Positions 16,623 through 25,167 of a stretch of 48,293 nucleotides of DNA are shown here, one piece after another; the stretch's first letter is position 1, and the number at the start of each line of letters is the position of its first letter. Made by a program: the position numbers and the translations under genes. This DNA comes from Nitrososphaerota archaeon (lineage in GTDB: Archaea > Thermoproteota > Nitrososphaeria_A > Caldarchaeales > JAVZCJ01), in NCBI GenBank assembly GCA_038817485.1, contig JAWAZL010000010.1, positions 1-48,293 of the forward strand. Reading direction: 5' to 3'. The notes under the pieces were generated by a model, which saw nothing but the letters and a program-made list of their open reading frames with translations, did no database searches and was not told the DNA's origin.

Positions 16623-17228
16623 TTATTCATAAGATATTTCTTTATATTCATCAATTGTTATTAATCCACTTTTATAAAATTCCTTAATAACTTTCTTACT
16701 TGTAGTTAAACTATGTAAATTCACATTTATTTTTTCTAAATTCTTTTTTGCTCCTTCTTCTCTATCTATCAAAACTAGAGCATCAGTAACTATTCCGCCT
16801 TCAGACCTTATAACTTCTGTTGTTGAAATTAATGTATTTCCAGTTGATGAAAAATCATCTATTAATAATACATTTGAGCCTGCTTTTAATATTCCTTCTA
16901 TAATTCTTTCTCTATCATGTCTTTCTTTCTTTTTAATATATATGAGTGGTTTATTTAATTTATATGCACATACTGATGCAAATGTTAAACCAGCTAAAGG
17001 TATTCCGCATAAATATTTTTGTTCTAATAATTTTTTATTTCTTTTTATTAATTCAATGAATATTTCTATAATTTTTGAAAAAGAAGATGGATCACTTAAA
17101 ACTAAGTTTATATCTATATAATATGAAGAAAGTATTCCAGATGAAAGTTTAAATGTGCCAATTTTTAAAGCATTTAGCTTCATTAATATTTTAATGAAAG
17201 CATCTTCTATATCTCCCTTTTCAAACAT
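16623..17228 (-). CDS. pyrE: Orotate phosphoribosyltransferase
   Basis: Type I phosphoribosyltransferase of 201 aa that makes OMP from orotate and PRPP in pyrimidine synthesis. LKIGTFKLSSGILSSYYIDI is the OPRT N-terminal substrate segment. IPLAGLTFASVCAYKLNKP is the conserved loop, KKKERHDRERIIEG the flexible catalytic loop, and VLLIDDFSSTGNTLIST the PRPP-binding motif. No other pyr genes are nearby. An orphan PRTase with another base preference is possible, but the N-terminal block favours PyrE. Confidence 0.88.
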   Translation of the reverse strand: MFEKGDIEDAFIKILMKLNALKIGTFKLSSGILSSYYIDINLVLSDPSSFSKIIEIFIELIKRNKKLLEQKYLCGIPLAGLTFASVCAYKLNKPLIYIKKKERHDRERIIEGILKAGSNVLLIDDFSSTGNTLISTTEVIRSEGGIVTDALVLIDREEGAKKNLEKINVNLHSLTTSKKVIKEFYKSGLITIDEYKEISYE

Positions 17229-17325
17229 ATGCTTTTAATATAAAAAATACTTATTTAAACCTTATTAAAAATCTCTTTAATTGTAAATTTAAAAACTAGT
17301 TCTTTATTTTCTTTTTGATAAATGC

Positions 17326-18555
17326 ATGGTTGAAATCTGGTTAAAATATGGAAATACAGAAATATTTTTTGAATCAGAAAATTTCCAAGTTTTTCAACCT
17401 AAAAACTACCCATCTTTACTGAATATGAATGAAGCTTTTCAAGAAATTATTAAAAAATTGATAGATGATTACTTTTTAAAAAAAGATGAAAAAATCGTAT
17501 TTGTTATTGATGATAAAGGTTTCCCTGAATCAATAAAACTTTTTATAAATCGTTTAATTGAAGAATTGCGTTCATTAAAATTAAATGATAAAAATATAAT
17601 TTTTTTAATTGCTTCTAAAAATGGAAAAGAATTAAAAAGTAAAGATTTATACAATCTATTCAATAAAGAAGCAATTAATAATTATAAAATTATATGTCAT
17701 AATCCTTTAAAGAATGAATTTGAATTTATTGGAAAAACAAGTTTTGGAACAAATGTTTATTTAAATAAAATATTTACTGAAGCAGATAAAAAAATCCTTT
17801 TAGGAAATATTTTAATTAATCCACTTATTGGATATTCTAGTATTGGAGAAACAATAATTCCTGGAATAGCTAAAGAAGAAACTATAAAACAAAATTTTTC
17901 ATTAATATTAGAAAATAAGGAATTAAAAAAATTTAGCGAATATTCAATACATAAAGATTCTTTAGAAGCTGCAAAAATTTCTGGAATAGATTTTTCAATT
18001 TATTTTTTATTAAATTCAAATAATGAAATTTCAGCAATATTTTCAGGAAGTATAGACGAAATTAATGAAAAATCAATAAATCTATTAAATGAAATTTATA
18101 ATTTAAAAATTGATGAAAAAGCAGATATAGTCGTAGCTTCTTTAGGAGGCCTTCCATATGATAGAACTTTAGAAAATGCATGCGATTGCTTAATTAATTT
18201 ATTAAATATTCTCTCTGAAAAAGGTGTTTTAATAATTGTTTCAGAATGTAGAAAAGGTTTAGGAAGTATGATTTTTTCTTCTTTCTTAGAAAAAGATTCT
18301 AAAGAAATTTATGAAAAATTAAAAAAAGAACCTAGGATTGAAATATATAGAGCATACATATTAAAGAAATTTTTAGAGGATTTTAAAATGGCAATTGTTT
18401 CCATTATACCAAAATCTATTATTTCTGAATTATTAAAAATAAAATCTTATGATAATGTTTCAGAAGCATTAACTTATGCTTTTAGAATTGTTGGTAAAAA
18501 CTCTAAATTATTTGTAATCCCTGAATGTTATAAAACAATTTTTAAAGAAGTATAG
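17326..18555 (+). CDS. LarA-like (DUF2088) protein lacking nickel-pincer and catalytic residues
   Basis: Protein of 409 aa with the fold signature of lactate racemase LarA: NPLIGYSSIGETIIPGI in the centre and VVASLGGLPYDRTLENACDCL at the start of the C-terminal half. Aligned on GYS and PGI, the residues LarA needs are absent: the cofactor-binding Lys184 position is Glu175, catalytic His174 is Asn165, nickel ligand His200 is Phe191, and the His108 site (around 99-100) is Asn/Gly. Racemisation with the nickel-pincer cofactor is therefore unlikely. No larB, larC or larE is present here. It overlaps the site-2 protease gene by 14 bases, convergently. The actual role is unknown. Confidence 0.8.
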   Translation: MVEIWLKYGNTEIFFESENFQVFQPKNYPSLLNMNEAFQEIIKKLIDDYFLKKDEKIVFVIDDKGFPESIKLFINRLIEELRSLKLNDKNIIFLIASKNGKELKSKDLYNLFNKEAINNYKIICHNPLKNEFEFIGKTSFGTNVYLNKIFTEADKKILLGNILINPLIGYSSIGETIIPGIAKEETIKQNFSLILENKELKKFSEYSIHKDSLEAAKISGIDFSIYFLLNSNNEISAIFSGSIDEINEKSINLLNEIYNLKIDEKADIVVASLGGLPYDRTLENACDCLINLLNILSEKGVLIIVSECRKGLGSMIFSSFLEKDSKEIYEKLKKEPRIEIYRAYILKKFLEDFKMAIVSIIPKSIISELLKIKSYDNVSEALTYAFRIVGKNSKLFVIPECYKTIFKEV

Positions 18556-19645
18556 GAAACATAGGAACATATGTTAATATTAAAATAAGAATAACTATGC
18601 TTAATGCCATTTTCCTACTTTTAGAAAGAGGGGAATATTCATCTAAAGGTGGTATATCTATTGTTTGTGGCATCATTAATAATAAAAATAAAGCCATAAA
18701 CCAATATCCTGTTATACTCATGAAGATTATTGATATGTAAGAAACTATTTTATGCTTCTTTCTTGATAGAAAAGATCTAAATATTCTTCCACCATCTAAT
18801 TGCCATATTGGAAGAAGATTTAATGCTGTAACAATTGATCCAAGCCATGCTGCAAATCCTATTGGTGTAAAAATTAATCCTTCAAAATTTTTCATAAATG
18901 GCTCTAATATTATTTCTAATAAATTGAATAATAGTGGCATTGGCAATCTTCCTACATATCCTAATTTTTCCCATTCTGCTATTTGCGGCAAAGATGCTGG
19001 AAGCGCTGTGAGAAATGCAAATATTCCAACAATGACTGTCATTAAAAAACTTACTATTGGTCCACTAAGACCCATATCAAATAAATCGTCTCTATTTACA
19101 ACAGGCTCTTTCGAAAATATTATTGCACCATAAGTTGGTAAATGTCCTGGTATTCCTGGTATAAAATATGGTAAACTTGTATCTATTTTGTCTTTTCTGG
19201 AAAAATATTTATGACTTAATTCATGTAAACCAAAAATAGATAGTATAGCTATAGTAAATATTGTAGCTTCACTAGCTATTTTAAAAGGTGTAAGTGGCCC
19301 CATAAGTTCTTCATAAACTGGGGATATAGATTTTAGTATTCCATCTATGAATGTTGTTAAAATTGTTGCAGTAAATAATATGTATGGTATTTTTGTCTTC
19401 TTTATTGGTTGTCTAATAAATTGATCTATTTTTAAAATTAATTTTTCTCCATCTTTCCTCATTATAGGAATTAAATCCATTTCTTTCAAATCTTCTACAA
19501 GTTTTTTAAATTCTTCTTTATAATTTCCTTCAGATAATACAAATGTTAATACTCCATACTCATAATATAGATCTTCTACTTTAAATCTAGAATTGACTAT
19601 GGCTTTTACTTTTTCAAGCTTATCTTCATATATATATGAACACAT
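18542..19645 (-). CDS. Site-2 protease-family (M50) intramembrane metalloprotease
   Basis: Integral membrane zinc protease of 367 aa. A soluble N-terminal domain (about residues 1-95) precedes six or more membrane helices. The zinc site is complete: GLHELSHKYF (HExxH near residues 141-145) and NLLPIWQLDGGRIF (third ligand Asp, near residue 283). The soluble domain resembles the N-terminal part of other archaeal and plant EGY-type S2P homologues. Substrates are unknown; S2Ps usually cleave membrane-tethered regulators. It converges on the LarA-like gene and starts divergently from the acetyltransferase. Confidence 0.9.
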   Translation of the reverse strand: MCSYIYEDKLEKVKAIVNSRFKVEDLYYEYGVLTFVLSEGNYKEEFKKLVEDLKEMDLIPIMRKDGEKLILKIDQFIRQPIKKTKIPYILFTATILTTFIDGILKSISPVYEELMGPLTPFKIASEATIFTIAILSIFGLHELSHKYFSRKDKIDTSLPYFIPGIPGHLPTYGAIIFSKEPVVNRDDLFDMGLSGPIVSFLMTVIVGIFAFLTALPASLPQIAEWEKLGYVGRLPMPLLFNLLEIILEPFMKNFEGLIFTPIGFAAWLGSIVTALNLLPIWQLDGGRIFRSFLSRKKHKIVSYISIIFMSITGYWFMALFLLLMMPQTIDIPPLDEYSPLSKSRKMALSIVILILILTYVPMFPILL

Positions 19646-19772
19646 TTTCTTTACTGTCTAAAATATTTATTGATTAAAAAACTTTTATTTATAATGTTTT
19701 TATATTAAAGTAAAAATTTATCTATTTTAATTAAAATTCTATAATTAGAAATTTAGAGAGAGGCCAAAAGAA

Positions 19773-20297
19773 TTGTTCTATACTTTAATAAGCTTATTAT
19801 CAATATTTTTAAATGAAAAAAATTTTATTAATATAAGGAATGCTGAAAAAAAAGATTTAATAAAAGTTATTGAAATAAATAGACGTTGCCTTCCAGAAAA
19901 TTATTCTTATACTTTCTTTGAAGCTATTTTAAAAGATTATCCAAAATCTTTTTTTGTAGCAGAAACTTATGAAGGAGAAATTGTAGGATACGTAATGTGT
20001 AGAGTTGAAAGAGTATTATCTAAAATTAGTTCTTTTAGAATTAAAAAGAGTGGGCATATAATTTCTATAGCAGTTATACCAGAATATAGAGGATTAGGTA
20101 TAGGAAAAATGCTTATGTTAAATGCTTTGAAATCTCTTAAAGAAGAATATGGATGTGAAGAAAGCTTTTTAGAAGTAAGAGTTTCTAATAAAGTTGCTAT
20201 AAAACTTTATTTAGATTTAGGTTATAAAATAGTTGATGTTCTTAAATCATATTATGTTGATGGAGAAGATGCTTATATGATGGTAAAAGCTTTATGA
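19773..20297 (+). CDS. Archaeal Ard1/RimI-type protein N-terminal acetyltransferase
   Basis: GNAT acetyltransferase, 174 aa from a TTG codon preceded by a GAGAGAGG ribosome site. The conserved domain begins near NIRNAEKKDL (residue 22), so the first 20 residues could be non-domain or the start could lie further in. RRCLPENYSYTFFEAILKDY is the substrate-loop pattern of archaeal Ard1. IAVIPEYRGLGIGKMLM is the acetyl-CoA motif with R/Q-x-x-G-x-G/A. LEVRVSNKVAIKLYLDLGYK and SYYVDGEDAYMM complete the fold. In Sulfolobus the homologue acetylates many nascent proteins. Confidence 0.9.
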   Translation: MFYTLISLLSIFLNEKNFINIRNAEKKDLIKVIEINRRCLPENYSYTFFEAILKDYPKSFFVAETYEGEIVGYVMCRVERVLSKISSFRIKKSGHIISIAVIPEYRGLGIGKMLMLNALKSLKEEYGCEESFLEVRVSNKVAIKLYLDLGYKIVDVLKSYYVDGEDAYMMVKAL

Positions 20298-20399
20298 AAA
20301 ATTTTTTACTTTAAATTAATTATAATAGTGTTTTTTTATACTTAATCAAGATTTTATTTATTAACTTATTTAATTTAAAGTAAATTTTTAAAACTAAAT

Positions 20400-20720
20400 T
20401 TATTCTAATTCTAAATTATGAGAAATAACATTTATTATTGGAATGCTTAATGTATTTGGTTCAAGTGAAATGGTATCTCCAAAACTTATTTTTCCAGTAG
20501 TTCTATTGAAATAAACGAATTTATTTTTTATAACCTCTTTTATCTTTGTATAGAAAATAACTGGTATATTACTTGGAACTATTTCAAAGAAGACAAATGC
20601 TATATTTTCATTCTCTTCCTTTTTAAAAATATTTATAAAGGGTATCGGTAATGAAGAAGCTAAAATTACTATTTCATCAAAACTTTTTATTTCTATTAAA
20701 ATATTCTTCTTCTTTTCCAT
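20400..20720 (-). CDS. Small hypothetical protein
   Basis: Protein of 106 aa that I cannot assign. It has alternating hydrophobic strands throughout (for example IAFVFFEIVPSNIPVIFYTK), no cysteines, no signal peptide and no clear membrane helix, suggesting a small all-beta domain. It lies downstream of the guide RNA on the same strand. Codon use resembles that of its neighbours. Confidence 0.6.
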   Translation of the reverse strand: MEKKKNILIEIKSFDEIVILASSLPIPFINIFKKEENENIAFVFFEIVPSNIPVIFYTKIKEVIKNKFVYFNRTTGKISFGDTISLEPNTLSIPIINVISHNLELE

Positions 20721-20780
20721 ATCAAATAAAAAAATATTTAGAAGCTTTTAAATTTTTAATATTAAACATAACACCTCTTT

Positions 20781-20873
20781 TTATTTCTTAAAATCTCTCA
20801 GAGACCCTGTGTTTTTCATCATCTTTTTTTCTAGTGAGCTGGTTTCATCATTGAGCAATATTATTTCTTAAAA
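20781..20873. repeat. 13-bp direct repeats flanking the C/D guide RNA
   Basis: TTATTTCTTAAAA occurs at 20781-20793 and again, exactly, at 20861-20873, enclosing the C/D RNA with an 80-base period. It could be a promoter/terminator pair sharing a sequence, or the trace of a small duplication. Confidence 0.55.
20792..20857 (-). ncRNA. C/D box small guide RNA (2'-O-methylation guide), predicted 23S rRNA targets
   Basis: Read on the minus strand, all elements occur in order. A short CTC/GAG terminal stem encloses box C ATGATGA (20845-20851), a guide AACCAGCTCA, a degenerate D' box at CTAG(A) (20830-20834), box C' ATGATGA (20816-20822), a guide ending ACACAGGGTCT, and box D CTGA (20798-20801). 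This spacing is normal for archaeal sRNAs bound by L7Ae, Nop5 and fibrillarin. The D guide complements AGACCCUGUGU, and the D' guide complements GUGAGCUGG. Both resemble conserved peptidyl-transferase segments of 23S rRNA as I remember them (AGACCCYGUG and GAGCUGGGUUUA). It begins about 33 bases after the upstream nuclease-like gene on the same strand and may be processed from its 3' UTR. Confidence 0.8.
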
Positions 20874-20889
20874 AGTAGTATTTTAATTT

Positions 20890-21603
20890 TTAAAATTGTT
20901 TTATTTTATTTATATCTATTTTTGAATTTAAAAATATTGTAATATGAGGTAAATTATAAAATTCTACATCAATCTTTTCAAGAAAATCTTTTAATGCTCT
21001 TACATAAAGTATTGTACAATATTCATTTGAATGAATTTTCGTTTCATATAAAGATAATATTATTGGTAAAATGTTTATTCTTATTAAACCCTTATTATAA
21101 TTTTTTTCTAATAATTTTTCGAAAATTTTTGCTCTATAGTATTGCTTTTTACTTATAATTTCTAAATTTTTTCCTATTAATGGTTTATTCCATTTTTTAC
21201 AATCAAATAATAATATTAAATTTCCTTTTATTGCTAAAATATCTATTTCTATTCTTTTCTTATTTTCCTTGATTCTAAAATTTTTAGCAATATCATATCC
21301 ATAAATATATAATATTTTTGAAGAAAATTTTTCAAAATCTTTCCAATTTAGGAATTTGGCTAATTCTTCTATATTTACTCCAGAAGTTAATGCTTCAAAA
21401 GCAATGGATAATTTTTCACTTCCATTTATTAAAATTTCTTGATTTATTTTTAAATTAATACTTTTTAAAACTTCCTCTAAAACATTTTTTGAAACATTTG
21501 AATATTCCATTAATTCCTTAAAAGAAATTTTTTCCTTATCTTTACTAAGTTTAATTATATTTAACAATATTCTCTGTTTAACTTCAGTTTTTATATTGGA
21601 CAA
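20890..21603 (-). CDS. Winged-helix plus PD-(D/E)XK (Mrr-like) nuclease-family protein
   Basis: Protein of 237 aa. Residues 1-60 form a winged-helix-like module (KISFKELMEYSNVSKNVLEE). Residues 85-210 form a restriction-endonuclease-like domain with Asp121 in RIEIDILAIKG and the D134-C-K136 strand in LILLFDCKKW, a D...(D/E)xK core with Asp in the Glu position. Such archaeal proteins are often annotated 'restriction endonuclease' but lack a partner methylase, as here. Real nuclease activity and target are unknown. Its 3' end runs into the C/D RNA. Confidence 0.72.
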   Translation of the reverse strand: MSNIKTEVKQRILLNIIKLSKDKEKISFKELMEYSNVSKNVLEEVLKSINLKINQEILINGSEKLSIAFEALTSGVNIEELAKFLNWKDFEKFSSKILYIYGYDIAKNFRIKENKKRIEIDILAIKGNLILLFDCKKWNKPLIGKNLEIISKKQYYRAKIFEKLLEKNYNKGLIRINILPIILSLYETKIHSNEYCTILYVRALKDFLEKIDVEFYNLPHITIFLNSKIDINKIKQF

Positions 21604-21657
21604 TTTATTTACTTTTTTATTTAATATCGTTTATTGTATTTAAATATATCTATTTTA

Positions 21658-21951
21658 TTAAATTCCTAATTTTTCAAGTTTTTTCTTTGCTTTAGCTATA
21701 GCTTCAGCTTTCATTAAAGATACTTTTTCAGGCGAAACTTCTTCAATTGTTCTTCTTTTAATTTTTAATGCACAAATTCCATTTGGTAATAATTTTCTTT
21801 GTAAGCATACAGCATATTTGCATTTTCCACCTATGCATATATCATTAGCCCATTTGCATATATATTTTCTAGACCTAGTATCTAAAGCTTTTTGAGCACA
21901 TCTAAAAATTCTACAAAAAGGGGTGCAAGATTTTTCCTCAGATTTAGCCAA
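21658..21951 (-). CDS. Small cysteine-rich archaeal protein, probable metal binder
   Basis: Protein of 97 aa with eight cysteines in its first 60 residues, in CTPFCRIFRC, YICKWANDICIGGKCKYAVC and NGICALK, followed by a Lys-rich helix. The spacing suggests zinc or Fe-S binding, but I do not recognise the family. It is preceded by a 65-base gap and lies between the nuclease-like protein and the Ig-repeat protein, all on the same strand. A nucleic-acid-binding role would fit the basic C-terminus but is inference. Confidence 0.7.
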   Translation of the reverse strand: MAKSEEKSCTPFCRIFRCAQKALDTRSRKYICKWANDICIGGKCKYAVCLQRKLLPNGICALKIKRRTIEEVSPEKVSLMKAEAIAKAKKKLEKLGI

Positions 21952-22016
21952 ACTTTTTCACACCCTAAAAAATCTACCCCTTTATTAACCTCAATAATAA
22001 TTATTTTCCTTCCTTT

Positions 22017-23720
22017 TTAAATTTTCCTTTTTATAATTGGATAAAGGTATATTAGAAATATTATAAAAAATGATATACTTATTAAAAATATTATAAAAAT
22101 ATCTATCTTTATTATCAAATTAAAAATTTTAACTATAGGTTTTAAAATAATATTTTTAATAAGCGGTTCTTTAATATACAATATATCTGTATAATATTCT
22201 TCATCATTTATGAAAATGCTTATTTTAATTTTTCCTGGATAAGGAATTATAATTTTTAAAGAATTATTCATCATTTTATTTGAAAAAATATTTTCTTCAT
22301 TAAAATCTATTTTTACATATGCTTCTTCTAAATTGTTTCCAAAAAAATCTTTAATAAATATTTCAATTGGAATATTCAAATTAACATTTTCTATGATTTT
22401 TTCTGGATTATCTATTTTTATTTTTCCTTGAAATACTGTAATATTGTTTTTTATAATTGTTATATCATATCCACCATATAAAAGTTTTAATATGGTTGTA
22501 CCATCCTTATTAGTAATGCTTTCATAAATTCTATTAATATCTGCTTTATCTACCAATCTTATTTTAGCATTTTCAATAGGTTTTCCAATTCTATCAAGAA
22601 TAGTGATTTTAACTTCTTTTAATGGAACAATTATTGTTTTTACTTCTTCATGTGAAGCTAACGTAAAATTAGCTTCAGTTATTTCTTCTCCACCTCTTAA
22701 AACTTTCACAAAATATTCTCCAACAATTTTTGATAAAGGTACTTCTTCTATTTTTGCTTCTCCATTATTATCTGTGTTTATTCTTTTAAAATTAGATAAA
22801 AATTTATGAGAAAAAACCAATGTTACATTTTTTAACGGCTTTTGATCAGAATCTGCTACTTTTATTATTACTCTTCCTACATCACATATAGCATTTAAAT
22901 TCATACTCTTATTTATAAATTTTGTTTCATTATAAACAATTCCTCCATTAACTTCCACATTTATCCTATATTCTCCAACATTCTCTATGCTTGATGAAGG
23001 TATTTGTTTAAAACTTACTTTTCCATCAACACTTAATAATGTTCTACTTATATTCTTCCCTTTATTATAAATCATTACCTTTGCTTTATCAATAGGCCTT
23101 CCTTCCAAATTTACAATAGTAACATTCACATTTACAAGATTTGCTATAAGCTTAATTGGTCCAACTGGTATATATAATTCCTTTGAAGCTACTAAATATT
23201 TTTCTTCATAAACTTCTAAAACATATTTATCTATCCTTTCAAAAATTGAATATGGTAATTTCTCAAAAACAACAATTCCTGAATTATTTGTTTCTCCCTT
23301 TTTAGTAAAATTTCCTAGTGGACATTTTAAAATAACTTCTTTATTTTCTAAAGGTTTTCCATCAAAATCTACTATAGTAACAGTTAAACTTCCAAATGAA
23401 ACGATTAATACTACTTCATTCTCCTCAGGAAAGGTAACTTCTGTAGTATTTAATTTTATTTCTTCATATAAAATGGATATATTGTATTTCCCTTTTCCTA
23501 TGCCTTTAAATTCTGCCCATCCAGAAGAATTTGTTAAAAATCTATGAACATAAGTTTTATTTTCTAATAAAACATCCATATTTGCTTGAGGTATTCCATT
23601 TTGATCTATAACTAAAACCTTTAAACTTAAGCTATTTTCTTCAGCATAAGCTATTTTCAAATTTGATATTATTAAAAATAAAGAAAAAATTATTAATAAA
23701 ATTAATGTTTTTTTCTGCAT
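22017..23720 (-). CDS. Surface protein of repeated Ig-like/carboxypeptidase-regulatory (Cna-B type) domains
   Basis: Secreted, membrane-anchored protein of 567 aa. It has a signal peptide (about residues 1-26, LILLIIFSLFLIISN) and a C-terminal membrane helix (about 533-563). Between them lie roughly six or seven beta-sandwich repeats with the motif 'V-x-I-x-D-x-x-G-x-P-(L/I)-x-N-A/K-x-V', for example VLVIDQNGIPQANMDV, VTIVDFDGKPLENKEV and ITILDRIGKPIENAKI. Repeats of this kind form stalks or adhesins in archaeal cell envelopes. Potential N-glycosylation sequons are frequent. There is no enzymatic domain. Confidence 0.85.
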   Translation of the reverse strand: MQKKTLILLIIFSLFLIISNLKIAYAEENSLSLKVLVIDQNGIPQANMDVLLENKTYVHRFLTNSSGWAEFKGIGKGKYNISILYEEIKLNTTEVTFPEENEVVLIVSFGSLTVTIVDFDGKPLENKEVILKCPLGNFTKKGETNNSGIVVFEKLPYSIFERIDKYVLEVYEEKYLVASKELYIPVGPIKLIANLVNVNVTIVNLEGRPIDKAKVMIYNKGKNISRTLLSVDGKVSFKQIPSSSIENVGEYRINVEVNGGIVYNETKFINKSMNLNAICDVGRVIIKVADSDQKPLKNVTLVFSHKFLSNFKRINTDNNGEAKIEEVPLSKIVGEYFVKVLRGGEEITEANFTLASHEEVKTIIVPLKEVKITILDRIGKPIENAKIRLVDKADINRIYESITNKDGTTILKLLYGGYDITIIKNNITVFQGKIKIDNPEKIIENVNLNIPIEIFIKDFFGNNLEEAYVKIDFNEENIFSNKMMNNSLKIIIPYPGKIKISIFINDEEYYTDILYIKEPLIKNIILKPIVKIFNLIIKIDIFIIFLISISFFIIFLIYLYPIIKRKI

Positions 23721-23783
23721 CTTTCTTCACTCTTCTCTAAGTTTCTTTTATCAATTTAATTCTAATATAAAAGTTTATTTTTC

Positions 23784-23831
23784 ATTTTTCTTTTTTTAAA
23801 AAAAGAAAATCATTTTTTCATTTTGAAAAAA
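23784..23831 (-). terminator. Two adjacent AT hairpins after the hydroxyacid dehydrogenase
   Basis: ATTTTTCTTTTTTT/AAAAAAAGAAAAT (23784-23810, one bulge) is followed directly by TTTTTTCA-TTT-TGAAAAAA (23813-23831, perfect). They lie 80-125 bases beyond the dehydrogenase stop on its strand, and before the surface-protein gene. They are plausible transcription end signals, though such pairs also arise by chance in AT-rich DNA. Confidence 0.35.
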
Positions 23832-23909
23832 CAAGAATAACTAAAGGATTAAAAAGATAATTTAAAGAAAATTACATTATAAAAGCCTAAATTGTTATTA
23901 TTTTTTATC

Positions 23910-24956
23910 TTACGTATTTTTAAATTTTTCTCTCCATTTTATAATCGCTTGCGGATTAAGTGTTGTTTCAGGTACTTGTCCTTTTAATGCTTTAATGCAA
24001 CAATTAACTTGTGCTAATGTTAATGCTCTTTCCATTTCAGGAGTTAATCCAGAAACATGAGGAGAAAGTACCAATTTATCATAAATATCTGGAGATAATA
24101 ATGGAGAATTTATTGGAGGTTCTTTTTCAAAAACATCTAATGCAGCTCCAGCAATCCACCCTTCTTTTAATGCTTTTACTAAAGCTTTTTCATCGATTAT
24201 CGCTCCTCTTGCAGTATTAATAATATATGCATTATTTTTCATCTTTTTTAATACTTCTTCATTAATCATATGCTTAGTTTCAGGTGTTAAAATTGTATGA
24301 ATACATAAAAAATCCGATTCTTTAATCAATGTATCAAAATCCACCATATTAACATCAAGTAGAAATTCTTTCTCTCTTGTAACATATGGATCATATACGA
24401 TTATCTTAACTCCCCAAGGTTTCATTAATTTTGCAACATATGAACCAATTCTACCAAATCCAAGTATGCCAATAGTTTTTCCTCTTATATAAACCCCTCT
24501 TAATTTATCATAATTTTCTAACCATTTATTTTCTTTAACATTTCTATCACATATTAGAATTCTCTTTGCTATAGCTAATAATCTTGCAACAGTACCTTCT
24601 GCTACACCAATATAATCTTCTGGAACTGGTGTGTTTGCTACTATTACACCATATTTTGTAGCTCCTTCAATATCGATATTATCAACACCTACTCCTGCTT
24701 TAATTACAATCTTTAATTTTGGTAAATTTGCAAAAATTCTTTCAGTAAGTTTTTCTCTTGCAATTAATAATATAGCATCAAAATCTTTCCCTTTTTCAAT
24801 TATTTCATCTTCAGAATATGGTTTATCTGCTTCTGTTTGTAATCTTCCAATTTCAACACTAATACCTTCCTTTTCAAGAATTTCTTTACCTTCTAAATAA
24901 ACATCTGGCATTGGTTCAATCCACCATACGCTTTTATTTTTTAATTCAGAATCCAT
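23910..24956 (-). CDS. D-isomer-specific 2-hydroxyacid dehydrogenase (phosphoglycerate dehydrogenase-like)
   Basis: NAD-dependent reductase/dehydrogenase of 348 aa. Visible are IVIKAGVGVDNIDIEGATKY (substrate-binding), the Rossmann motif TIGILGFGRIGSYVAKLMKP, the helper Arg/Glu regions in INTARGAIIDEKALVKAL and AALDVFEKEPP, and the catalytic His in LVLSPHVSGLTPEM. There is no ACT domain, so it is not a canonical regulated SerA. Candidate substrates are 3-phosphoglycerate, glyoxylate or another 2-ketoacid. It is a single gene with a Shine-Dalgarno AGGAGGAAT just upstream. It might interconvert a 2-hydroxyacid used by the ETF-linked oxidase. Confidence 0.9.
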   Translation of the reverse strand: MDSELKNKSVWWIEPMPDVYLEGKEILEKEGISVEIGRLQTEADKPYSEDEIIEKGKDFDAILLIAREKLTERIFANLPKLKIVIKAGVGVDNIDIEGATKYGVIVANTPVPEDYIGVAEGTVARLLAIAKRILICDRNVKENKWLENYDKLRGVYIRGKTIGILGFGRIGSYVAKLMKPWGVKIIVYDPYVTREKEFLLDVNMVDFDTLIKESDFLCIHTILTPETKHMINEEVLKKMKNNAYIINTARGAIIDEKALVKALKEGWIAGAALDVFEKEPPINSPLLSPDIYDKLVLSPHVSGLTPEMERALTLAQVNCCIKALKGQVPETTLNPQAIIKWREKFKNT

Positions 24957-25167
24957 TCTTATTCCTCCTTATCCTATAATATTTAAGAATTTTTAAATCT
25001 TTAAATTTATTTTCTAAGTCTTATTAATGATAGAAGAAAAGGATTAAAGAATAAATTTTAAAAAATAGCCAAAGAAATTAATGATCGATTTAATAAAGTT
25101 TATTATTTTTATATTCATTATAACTAAAAAATATTTATTTAGCAGTTATATGAAGGAAATGTTAGAA

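Noticed and set aside
25081-25167. Hydrophobic N-terminal extension of CysRS
   Set aside because: This would be a membrane-anchored synthetase, but the stretch contains the promoter-like TATA sequence and no family member is known to me with it.
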